Of a stretch of DNA of 7,228 nucleotides, positions 1 through 6,833 are shown piece after piece. Position 1 is the first letter of the stretch; every line of letters begins with the position of its first letter. This DNA comes from Clostridia bacterium. GTDB lineage: Bacteria; Bacillota; Clostridia; DSM-8532. The notes under the pieces are model-generated. The model was not told where the DNA came from, made no database searches, and saw only the letters and a program-made list of their open reading frames with translations. The stretch is from contig JAOABT010000392.1 of assembly GCA_026418215.1 (NCBI GenBank), positions 1-7,228 of the forward strand. The letters are read 5' to 3'. The translations under genes were made by a program, and so were the position numbers.

Positions 1-481
1 GGTAAGACAGTGTGAGAATAACCATGAGCGATAGAAATGAAAAGGCAATGCTCATCAGCGCCAGGCCGCCCTGAGGAAAAAACGGCAGATTGATTCCAAG
101 GACTATTGATAATACGGCCCCCAGCGCTCCTCCGGCAGTAACACCCAAAGTAGAGCCGTCGGCAAGCGGATTCTTAAGAAGCCCTTGCATGGCCGCACCC
201 GCTATGGAAAGGGCCGCTCCCACCAATCCAGCCAGAATGACTCTTGGGAGCCGAACCTCTGTAAGAATGGTACTGAAACTCTCCGATATGCCTTGAACCT
301 TTCCTAGCCCAAAACACCGGCTGACCAAGAGGCGTACGGTTTGATCGAAGGGTATGGCAACACTGCCATAAGAAAGTGAAATAACAAAGGCTGACACAAG
401 TAAAAGAACGGAACCCGTTACAAAAAGCGTTGTACGGTATTTCCCTTTCTTATGACTCATGGCAGCCTTTGAAGTATTCAT
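1..481 (-). CDS. btuC: Cobalamin/iron-type ABC transporter permease, FecCD/BtuC family (3' part cut off by window edge)
   Basis: Membrane permease subunit of a type II ABC importer; with BtuF and an ATPase presumably encoded further left it would move cobalamin across the cytoplasmic membrane. The frame is open from an ATG at 479-481 to base 1, giving about 160 residues of the 320-350 usual for the family. The N-terminus is basic (SHKKGKYR), followed by a first membrane helix around residues 17-38. The family hallmark RLPRVILAGLVGAALSIAG lies near residues 77-95, with MQGLLKNPLADGSTLGVTAG just after it. An AGGAG at 494-498 precedes this ATG by 12 bases; an in-frame ATG at 458-460 is an alternative with a weaker site. 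The gene begins 18 bases after the btuF stop, so the two should be co-transcribed. Sequence alone cannot separate B12 from siderophore permeases; the cobalamin riboswitch upstream of btuF favours B12. Confidence 0.88.
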   Translation of the reverse strand, partial: MNTSKAAMSHKKGKYRTTLFVTGSVLLLVSAFVISLSYGSVAIPFDQTVRLLVSRCFGLGKVQGISESFSTILTEVRLPRVILAGLVGAALSIAGAAMQGLLKNPLADGSTLGVTAGGALGAVLSIVLGINLPFFPQGGLALMSIAFSFLSLMVILTLSY

Positions 482-499
482 AGGAACTTGATTCTCCTG

Positions 500-1438
500 T
501 TACTGATAAATCGCCTTAACCATATCCCTTGCGGCATCCAAGAGTCTTGGACCCGGGCGGGAAAGCATGTCGGCATCCAGCATGATGACCTTCTTGTTCT
601 TAACGGCGTCCAGCTTGTCCCAGTTAGGACGGCCTGTAATGTCGCCGATGGGGTCCTGAATCCCTGTGAGGGGGCTCGCTGTCGTGAAAATGATGGCGGG
701 GTTGCGCTGGAGCACTTGTTCTTCCGAAACCTGCGCCCATCCCTCTACATCAGCAAAAACATTTTTTGCGCCTACGATATCTATGAGCTCCTGGACGAAG
801 GTGTTTTTACCGCAGGACCAGAGGCCGTATTGAAGCGGAGAAACCTCAACGTAAACAGTAGCGGGGGTCTTATCCTTAACAGAAGCGCGTATTTCATCGA
901 AGCCGTTTTTCATGGTAGTAACCAGTGACGTGGCTTCCTTATCCTTGCCAAGCACGGTTCCAATCAGACTGATGACCTTGTAAGTATCCTCAAGACTATT
1001 GGCCTCGGTTACAACAACTTTAATGCCGGCGGCTTCGATCTGCTTGACCTGATCCTCCATAACCGACATTTTACCCAGGAAGAGCACATCAGGCTTCAAC
1101 GAGATCAGCTGTTCGATATTCAGCTTATCGCCTGTAGGGAGCTTTTGCTTTTTGGCAGCATCCTCAGGGTAATTGCAGTAATCACTGTCTGCAATGACTT
1201 GATCACCTGAGCCTAGCGCATAGATGATTTCCGTATCTGAGGGCATTAACGAAATGACTTTTTGGGGCAGCTTGTCAAACTTGATTTCGGTACCTCTGCT
1301 GTCTGTCACAGAGAACGGACCTTGAGAGGGAGCCGGTGTTGACGCTTGGGCAGAAGGCTGAGTTGTAGTGACGTTGCCACAGCCTGCGAAGGATACCAGC
1401 AGGGCCATGACCAGTAAAACAGATAGAATTTTTTTCAT
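500..1438 (-). CDS. btuF: Cobalamin ABC transporter substrate-binding lipoprotein
   Basis: Extracytoplasmic binding protein that would capture cobalamin and deliver it to the BtuC-type permease encoded directly downstream. The 312-residue product starts with a lipoprotein signal peptide: MKK, a hydrophobic stretch and the lipobox FAGC, with Cys20 as the predicted lipidated residue. A low-complexity Ser/Thr/Pro/Gln linker covers about residues 22-40. The mature part has the helical-backbone binding-protein (TroA/BtuF) pattern: KVISLMPSDTEIIYALG at about 60-76, DYCNYP at 86-91, and LNIEQLISLKPDVLFLG at about 106-122. The C-terminal lobe has a Trp/Gly-containing segment and the NPAIIFTT strand. 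The ATG at 1436-1438 is set by AAAGGAG at 1447-1453, 8 bases upstream. A cobalamin riboswitch and terminator lie 140-390 bases upstream, so expression should fall when B12 is abundant. Related proteins bind iron-siderophores or heme; the riboswitch is the main reason for choosing B12. Confidence 0.88.
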   Translation of the reverse strand: MKKILSVLLVMALLVSFAGCGNVTTTQPSAQASTPAPSQGPFSVTDSRGTEIKFDKLPQKVISLMPSDTEIIYALGSGDQVIADSDYCNYPEDAAKKQKLPTGDKLNIEQLISLKPDVLFLGKMSVMEDQVKQIEAAGIKVVVTEANSLEDTYKVISLIGTVLGKDKEATSLVTTMKNGFDEIRASVKDKTPATVYVEVSPLQYGLWSCGKNTFVQELIDIVGAKNVFADVEGWAQVSEEQVLQRNPAIIFTTASPLTGIQDPIGDITGRPNWDKLDAVKNKKVIMLDADMLSRPGPRLLDAARDMVKAIYQ

Positions 1439-1577
1439 TTGGGAGACTCCTTTCGTCTATGTACTTGTGCTGCAATCAAACGATTGGTTTCTTCCAAACC
1501 GACTATCTACGAAACGATTCAGCCTGGCAGGCCGAACTCCTCCCCTCTCCCTTTAAGCGAAACATATAAAAAGTCAT
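1439..1577 (-). other. 5' leader between the riboswitch terminator and btuF
   Basis: About 140 bases of untranslated leader with no convincing gene. Two small adjacent hairpins are visible: CAATC/GATTG at 1473-1486 and GGTTT/AAACC at 1486-1500. A Shine-Dalgarno-like GGGGAGGAG at 1537-1545 has no ATG, GTG or TTG at normal spacing. The btuF ribosome binding site is at 1447-1453. Function of the hairpins is unknown; they could be chance or affect mRNA stability. Confidence 0.5.
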
Positions 1578-1606
1578 AAAAAAACCCGCCTAAAGAAAGC
1601 GGGGTT
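1578..1606 (-). terminator. Intrinsic terminator of the cobalamin riboswitch
   Basis: On the minus strand AACCCCGC, a short loop and GCGGGTT are followed by a run of T residues (plus-strand A run at 1578-1584). The core stem is CCCGC/GCGGG with extra A-T pairs around a one-base bulge. It sits between the riboswitch and btuF, the usual place for the expression platform of a transcription-terminating switch. Bound cobalamin is expected to favour this hairpin and stop transcription before btuF. Confidence 0.85.
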
Positions 1607-1646
1607 GTTACGCAGACAAAATAAGCCTTACGTACTCTTAAACCCC
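1601..1646 (-). promoter_or_regulatory. Candidate antiterminator competing with the riboswitch terminator
   Basis: In the transcript GGGGUU (bases 1646 to 1641) is exactly complementary to AACCCC (1606 to 1601), which is the 5' arm of the terminator. Between them UACGUA (1634 to 1629) can pair with UGCGUA (1614 to 1609), one pair being a G-U wobble. Together these make a two-part stem that cannot coexist with the terminator. This is a pairing read by eye; no folding energy was calculated. Confidence 0.6.
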
Positions 1647-1649
1647 AGA

Positions 1650-1832
1650 AGAAACTTCACATCACGGCAGGTCTACCGACTTTGCTTCATCCGCCGCGGC
1701 GCCTTCCCGAGTTTTGCTTAAATACAAGCCTCAGTGGCATAAGCCGCTTTGTCTGCTTCACGGTTGCTGGGACAGTCCGGGCGTTTCACCCGGTTCCCTA
1801 TTAAGCATCTTCATGCACCGTCATGCACGTTT
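1650..1832 (-). promoter_or_regulatory. Cobalamin (adenosylcobalamin) riboswitch aptamer
   Basis: RNA element that binds a B12 form and controls btuF-btuC. Read on the minus strand, it carries the known conserved blocks in order: GGTGC near 1818, TTAATAGGGAA at 1793-1803, the GGTGAAACGCCCGGACTGTCCC block just downstream split around 1769-1790, GCAACCGTGA at about 1758-1767, GCCACTG at 1732-1738, GGGAAGG at 1702-1708, and the B12 box AAGTCGGTAGACCTGCC at 1666-1682. The ends can pair as a closing helix (1817-1826 with 1659-1668, one mismatch and wobbles). A consensus promoter lies just upstream and a terminator just downstream. The aptamer boundaries are approximate. The class is clear; which cobalamin form it prefers is not. 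Confidence 0.95.
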
Positions 1833-1845
1833 TGATTGTGAATTC

Positions 1846-1874
1846 ATTATACTGGGACAAATTCTTTTCCGCAA
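1846..1874 (-). promoter_or_regulatory. Sigma-A type promoter for the riboswitch-btuF-btuC transcript
   Basis: Minus-strand -35 TTGCGG (1869-1874), a 17-base spacer, and a perfect -10 TATAAT (1846-1851). Transcription would start near 1838-1840, about 8-10 bases before the riboswitch aptamer, which fits well. Start site inferred from spacing only. Confidence 0.8.
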
Positions 1875-1883
1875 GGCCTAAAA

Positions 1884-2003
1884 TTAATAGAAGAGTCTCA
1901 AAACGGCAGTCATTATCACAAAAACAACCATACCTGCTGTAAGCACGACCAGGAGCGTATAAAACACCGTCATGCTCATGGACCCCGCCACGAGAAGCGA
2001 CAC
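1884..2003 (-). CDS. Possible small single-pass membrane protein, unrecognised
   Basis: A 39-codon frame starting with GTG at 2001-2003 and ending with TAA at 1884-1886. It encodes a short N-terminus and one long hydrophobic stretch (TVFYTLLVVLTAGMVVFVIM, about residues 12-31), ending AVLRLFY. A purine run GGGGG about 10-14 bases before the GTG is a weak ribosome binding site. An internal ATG at 1977-1979 would give 31 residues. The frame stays open upstream to a TAA at 2076-2078. It lies between the groEL terminators and the B12 promoter, only 10 bases from the -35 box, and no clear promoter of its own is visible. I do not recognise a family. It could be a real small membrane protein, the remnant of a larger gene, or chance; length and context leave it doubtful. 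Confidence 0.25.
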   Translation of the reverse strand: MSLLVAGSMSMTVFYTLLVVLTAGMVVFVIMTAVLRLFY

Positions 2004-2048
2004 ATATTCAAGACCCCCAATCACAAAGGTGGAGATACTCGAGGCCTT

Positions 2049-2077
2049 AAAAAGAAGAGGGAAGTTCCCTCTTCTTT
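2049..2077 (-). terminator. Strong hairpin, possible bidirectional or backup terminator after groEL
   Basis: Perfect inverted repeat: AAAGAAGAGGGAA at 2051-2063 and its complement at 2065-2077, leaving a loop of about 3 bases. On the minus strand it runs straight into TTTTTAAGG, which fits a terminator. On the plus strand a TTTTT at 2082-2086 follows after a few bases, but no plus-strand gene is supported here. Likely a second stop for transcripts passing the main groEL terminator, or a stop for a weak transcript arising between 2080 and 2150. Confidence 0.6.
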
Positions 2078-2112
2078 AAGATTTTTGTAGAGCCTTAAAA
2101 AGCATATAGAGC

Positions 2113-2127
2113 TATTCGATTCGAATA
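2113..2127. repeat. 15-bp palindrome, operator-like
   Basis: TATTCGA-T-TCGAATA, two perfect 7-base arms around one base, between the groEL terminator and the 2049-2077 hairpin. It resembles a protein-binding palindrome more than an RNA hairpin because the loop would be too short without opening inner pairs. I see no good promoter next to it and no known operator that it matches. Confidence 0.4.
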
Positions 2128-2148
2128 AAGTCTAAAACATGCCTTAAT

Positions 2149-2177
2149 AAAAAGCCCGAGAATATGCATTCTCGGGC
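2149..2177 (-). terminator. Intrinsic terminator of the groES-groEL operon
   Basis: Perfect 10-base arms GCCCGAGAAT and ATTCTCGGGC (2154-2163 and 2168-2177) with a 4-base loop. On the minus strand a TTTTT follows (plus-strand A run at 2149-2153). It begins 35 bases after the groEL stop codon, ideal for ending this operon. Confidence 0.93.
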
Positions 2178-2212
2178 CTAATACTGCTTTATTTAAGCTT
2201 TAAAGCTTCGGC

Positions 2213-3859
<1,647 letters not shown>

Positions 3860-3862
3860 CTA

Positions 3863-4138
<276 letters not shown>

Positions 4139-4181
4139 TCACCCTCCTTATATTTTTCCCATTTCATGGGCTATGTCCTTG

Positions 4182-4208
4182 TTAGCACTCATCGTTACTG
4201 AGTGCTAA
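4182..4208. promoter_or_regulatory. CIRCE operator (HrcA binding site)
   Basis: TTAGCACTC, a 9-base spacer, then GAGTGCTAA: a perfect match to the CIRCE consensus. It starts 4 bases downstream of the -10 box, so it covers the expected transcription start and lies in the groES 5' untranslated region. HrcA is known to bind CIRCE and repress groESL until heat stress; hrcA itself is not in this window. Confidence 0.98.
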
Positions 4209-4212
4209 TACA

Positions 4213-4241
4213 ATATTAAACAATTTCTACCTTAGAATCAA
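4213..4241 (-). promoter_or_regulatory. Sigma-A type promoter of groES-groEL
   Basis: Minus-strand -35 TTGATT (4236-4241), exactly 17 bases, then -10 TAATAT (4213-4218). The expected start, about 7 bases downstream, falls at the edge of CIRCE, the usual layout for an HrcA-controlled vegetative promoter. Confidence 0.85.
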
Positions 4242-4255
4242 ACGAGACGATTCTA
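4233..4255. repeat. Inverted repeat overlapping the groES -35 box
   Basis: TAGAATC, 9 bases, GATTCTA: two perfect 7-base arms. The left arm covers most of the -35 box (4236-4241). The 9-base spacer has the same geometry as CIRCE but the arm sequence is unrelated, and it does not resemble the tandem heptads known for CtsR. As RNA it would make a hairpin without a T tract, so it is not a terminator for coaX. A second operator is possible but unproven. Confidence 0.4.
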
Positions 4256-4349
4256 TGATTTCCGCAAATACTCGCCTTTAAACAAGCAATTGCTTAAAAT
4301 ATCTCACTCACACTCGCCGTTTCTCTTTAAAGCTCCCGATCTCTTTAGT

Positions 4350-5132
4350 TTATTCGTTTGAGGTGCTGGAATTCATGTCGTAAATGACCTTAAGGCCTTC
4401 CAAAGTCAGGAGAGCATTGACTTCTTGAATGGTTGCAGATTCAGAGGCAATCAGCTTGGCCATGCCTCCGGTTGCCACAACCTTGATGTTCTCCTCCGCC
4501 ATTTCCTGCTTCATCAGCGTGACGATGTGGTCGACCTGACCGACAAAACCGTAAATAATGCCAGACTGCATGCTGCTGACCGCAGTTCTCCCGATAATAT
4601 GCCTAGGTTTGGCAATTTCTATGCGGGGCAGCTTGGAGGCCTTTTCAAAAAGAGCCTCGGCGGAGATCTTGATGCCCGGGCAGATGATGCCGCCCAGATA
4701 ATCCCGCCGGGAATTGACCGCGCAGAAGGTTGTGGCTGTTCCAAAATCGACAATAATGATGGGGCCGCCGTAAAGCTTTAAGGCCCCTACGGCATTCACG
4801 ATTTTATCGGCGCCAACCTCTCTGGGGTTTTCGTACTTGATGTTGATGCCGGTTTTAATACCGGGCTCAACCTGGATGGGATTTTTATTAAAGTATTTTT
4901 TAATGGCATTAATGATGGAATGCATGGCCGGAGGAACAACCGAACAAATCATGACATCCTTGATATCCTCCGGCTTGATACGTGCATGGTTGAGTATAGA
5001 GATCAAGAACATACCTGTTTCGTCGGAGGTACGCTCTCTTACGGTTGACATGCGCCAGTTCCCGATAAGCTCCCGGCCTCGGTATACGCCTATGGCTATA
5101 TTGGTGTTTCCAACGTCAATGACTAGCAGCAT
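4350..5132 (-). CDS. coaX: Type III pantothenate kinase
   Basis: Cytoplasmic kinase that phosphorylates pantothenate to 4'-phosphopantothenate with ATP, the first committed step of coenzyme A synthesis. Type III enzymes belong to the ASKHA fold, are not inhibited by CoA, and typically need a monovalent cation. The 260-residue length is normal. Visible motifs are the phosphate-1 loop DVGNTN (6-11), GADK with Asp109 as the likely catalytic base (107-110), the phosphate-2 motif DFGTATTF (129-136), GGIICPG (147-153), and the adenosine motif ATGG (220-223). The ATG at 5130-5132 has GAGGA about 5 bases upstream. It starts 15 bases after the stop of the N/Q-rich gene, consistent with one operon with birA. 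No convincing terminator lies between coaX and the groES promoter, so some read-through is possible. Confidence 0.97.
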   Translation of the reverse strand: MLLVIDVGNTNIAIGVYRGRELIGNWRMSTVRERTSDETGMFLISILNHARIKPEDIKDVMICSVVPPAMHSIINAIKKYFNKNPIQVEPGIKTGINIKYENPREVGADKIVNAVGALKLYGGPIIIVDFGTATTFCAVNSRRDYLGGIICPGIKISAEALFEKASKLPRIEIAKPRHIIGRTAVSSMQSGIIYGFVGQVDHIVTLMKQEMAEENIKVVATGGMAKLIASESATIQEVNALLTLEGLKVIYDMNSSTSNE

Positions 5133-5147
5133 GAAGTCCTCATCAGC

Positions 5148-5744
5148 CTACAGACCGAGCTTAACGGCGCGGATCTGCTTGATTTCAAGTTGAATGTCCT
5201 TTTCAACGCGCTCGATATCTGCCTGTATATCCTCTACGGTCTCGATGCGCTTGGGCTTGATATGTTTCAAAGCATTATCGATGTGCGTGTTATTTTGGCT
5301 TGGTGCAGGGTTCTTGGGATAGCGGTTCTGGTTGTCGTTCCTGGGTCCATGGTTCTGGGATGCGCCTGCAGCGGGAGCGGCATTGTTCGAAGGACCAGAA
5401 TGCGCAGGCTGTGTTCTTGGTGTCTGCTGATTCTCATTTCTGGACTTTTCAGGGCCTCTTTGATCCCTTGGACGCTGGTTATAATGATTCGAGTTTGCGT
5501 TGGAATTAGCGTTTGGGTTGCGGTCGCCGGGCTTTCTATCCCCGTTTTGATTGTTTCTGTCCTGTGGGGGCCTTCTGTCCTGACCCTGGGGTCTTGGACG
5601 GTCGGATTGGGGTCTGTTATTGTTTTGACTATTCATTCGGGGTCCCTGATGAGGCGCTCCCTGATGATTATTGGCACTACCCTGGTTGTTCTGGCTGTTC
5701 TGATTATTCTGACCGGCCTGATTATTCGGGTTCTGTTGATCCAT
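5148..5744 (-). CDS. Asn/Gln/Pro/Arg-rich low-complexity protein with C-terminal charged helix, unknown function
   Basis: I do not recognise this 198-residue protein. Residues 1 to about 150 are almost entirely Asn, Gln, Pro, Arg, Asp, Gly and Ser, with patches such as NNQNSQNNQG, RPQGQDRRPPQDRNNQNGD and NPNANSNANSN. There are almost no large hydrophobic residues and no Cys or Trp, so this part should be disordered. The last 45 or so residues differ: a run such as HIDNALKHIKPKRIETVEDI followed by alternating acidic, basic and aliphatic residues (IERVEKDIQLEIKQIRAVKL) predicts an amphipathic or coiled-coil helix. No signal peptide or membrane segment is seen. The start chosen is the ATG at 5742-5744, because GGAGG ends 5 bases before it; a TTG four codons upstream lies within that site. 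It sits between birA and coaX, 84 bases after birA and 15 before coaX. The disorder may mean nucleic-acid binding or assembly, but nothing here proves it. Confidence 0.85.
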   Translation of the reverse strand: MDQQNPNNQAGQNNQNSQNNQGSANNHQGAPHQGPRMNSQNNNRPQSDRPRPQGQDRRPPQDRNNQNGDRKPGDRNPNANSNANSNHYNQRPRDQRGPEKSRNENQQTPRTQPAHSGPSNNAAPAAGASQNHGPRNDNQNRYPKNPAPSQNNTHIDNALKHIKPKRIETVEDIQADIERVEKDIQLEIKQIRAVKLGL

Positions 5745-5828
5745 AAAAACCTCCAACGTTCTTCTTTAAACTCTTGTAGCTTTACCTTAACCCTCAAACC
5801 CATTTTCCACTATATGCAGGCAGTGGCT

Positions 5829-6833
5829 TTATGGGTCTGATTCTCTTAAAGAGATTTCACCGGACAGCACTTCCTTAATCGTACCGTCTTCTTTTTTGAC
5901 TATTAATTTCCCGTCCGGTGTCACATCTATCGCAACGGCGTTTTCCTCACCCTGGGGTGATAAGAGCCGTACCCTTTTCCCTAACGTGCTGCTCCGCTTT
6001 TTCCATTCTTCAGTCATCCATGCGGAACCGTTCTGAAGGAAGCCTTCGTAAACTTCTTCTGCTGCATTTAGAATGGCGGCTGCCAACCGGCTTCTATCCA
6101 AGCTCTCACCCTTTTGCTCAAGGCCTAAGGAGGTGGCAGTCACTCTGAGCTCAGCAGGGAAGTCATCAATCGTATGATTCACATTGATTCCGATTCCTAA
6201 TACAACCCAGGAAACTCTTTCAATCTCGGCAGAAAGCTCTGTAAGAATACCGCAGACCTTCTTTCCGCCTATAAGAATGTCATTGGGCCATTTAATACCG
6301 ACATTTTTTATAGTCAACGTTTCTAGTGCGCGGCAAACGGCAACGGCCGCCGCCAGCGTGAGAGACTGAACCTCAGTCGGATGCAGGGGGGGCCTCAATA
6401 GCAAGGACATCCAGACACCCAAGCCGGGCGAGGACATCCATGTTCGGCCGAGCCTTCCGCGGCCTGCAGTCTGACAGTCGGCTATGACAACCGTACCATG
6501 GGGTGCACCTTCCGATGCCAGCCGTTTTAAAAGCGTATTGGTTGAATCGACCTCAGGATAATAATGGAGCTCATGCCCAAAGAGGCTTGTTTTAAGATGG
6601 CTTTGGACAGCAGCTTTTCCATAGGGCAATTGAAGCATATTGAGGCGGTAGCCTTTATTGGTGACGGCTTCAATTTGAAAGCCCTGCTTTTTAAGAACCG
6701 CTATACGTTTCCAAATGGCCGCCCGCGTGATGCCCAACTGCTGGCTTAGCTGCTCGCCCGATACGTATTGGCCTTTGGCATTCTCCAGTATCGTCAGTAG
6801 TTCCTGAGCAGGCTGACCTTGCTTATCCGTCAA
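5829..6833 (-). CDS. birA: Bifunctional biotin-[acetyl-CoA-carboxylase] ligase / biotin operon repressor
   Basis: Activates biotin with ATP to biotinyl-5'-AMP and attaches it to a lysine of biotin carboxyl carrier domains; with its DNA-binding domain it can also repress biotin genes. The 334 residues show the full bifunctional layout. A winged helix-turn-helix at about 22-65 contains SGEQLSQQLGITRAAIWKRI and the wing NKGYRL. The catalytic domain has DSTN (96-99), the biotinyl-AMP loop GRGRLGRTW (124-132), KWPNDI (181-186), GKKVCGILTE (190-199) and GIGINVN (213-219). A C-terminal SH3-like domain covers about 280-330. The start is read as TTG at 6831-6833, with GGAGGAAGG ending about 7 bases upstream and no better ATG before the helix-turn-helix. 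It overlaps the 3' end of the upstream gene by 11 bases, suggesting translational coupling. No BirA operator was identified in this window. Confidence 0.97.
   Translation of the reverse strand: MTDKQGQPAQELLTILENAKGQYVSGEQLSQQLGITRAAIWKRIAVLKKQGFQIEAVTNKGYRLNMLQLPYGKAAVQSHLKTSLFGHELHYYPEVDSTNTLLKRLASEGAPHGTVVIADCQTAGRGRLGRTWMSSPGLGVWMSLLLRPPLHPTEVQSLTLAAAVAVCRALETLTIKNVGIKWPNDILIGGKKVCGILTELSAEIERVSWVVLGIGINVNHTIDDFPAELRVTATSLGLEQKGESLDRSRLAAAILNAAEEVYEGFLQNGSAWMTEEWKKRSSTLGKRVRLLSPQGEENAVAIDVTPDGKLIVKKEDGTIKEVLSGEISLRESDP

Noticed and set aside
488..928. 146-codon plus-strand frame opposite btuF
   Set aside because: Lies wholly inside btuF on the other strand, has no recognisable motif, and btuF is clearly real.
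1972..2079. 35-residue plus-strand frame running into the 2051-2077 hairpin
   Set aside because: No ribosome binding site at usable spacing (nearest AGGAG is about 18 bases away), no promoter, and its end is simply the translated hairpin.
2076..2105. Nine-codon ATG frame in line with the small membrane-protein frame
   Set aside because: Too short, ends in TAA at the edge of a strong hairpin, and its start is part of the CTTTTTAAGGC repeat; no evidence of translation.
4284..4295. AAGCAATTGCTT palindrome considered as a coaX terminator
   Set aside because: Stem is short and AT-rich with almost no loop, and only GTTT follows on the minus strand, so it is not a credible intrinsic terminator.
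5745..5756. Four-codon upstream extension of the N/Q-rich protein starting at TTG
   Set aside because: Those codons contain the GGAGG that serves the ATG at 5742-5744; using the TTG would place the ribosome binding site inside the gene.
5190..5840. 216-codon plus-strand frame predicting a very hydrophobic protein
   Set aside because: Hydrophobicity is the expected complement of the Asn/Gln-rich codons on the other strand. No ribosome binding site fits, and the minus-strand gene is well placed with a good GGAGG.
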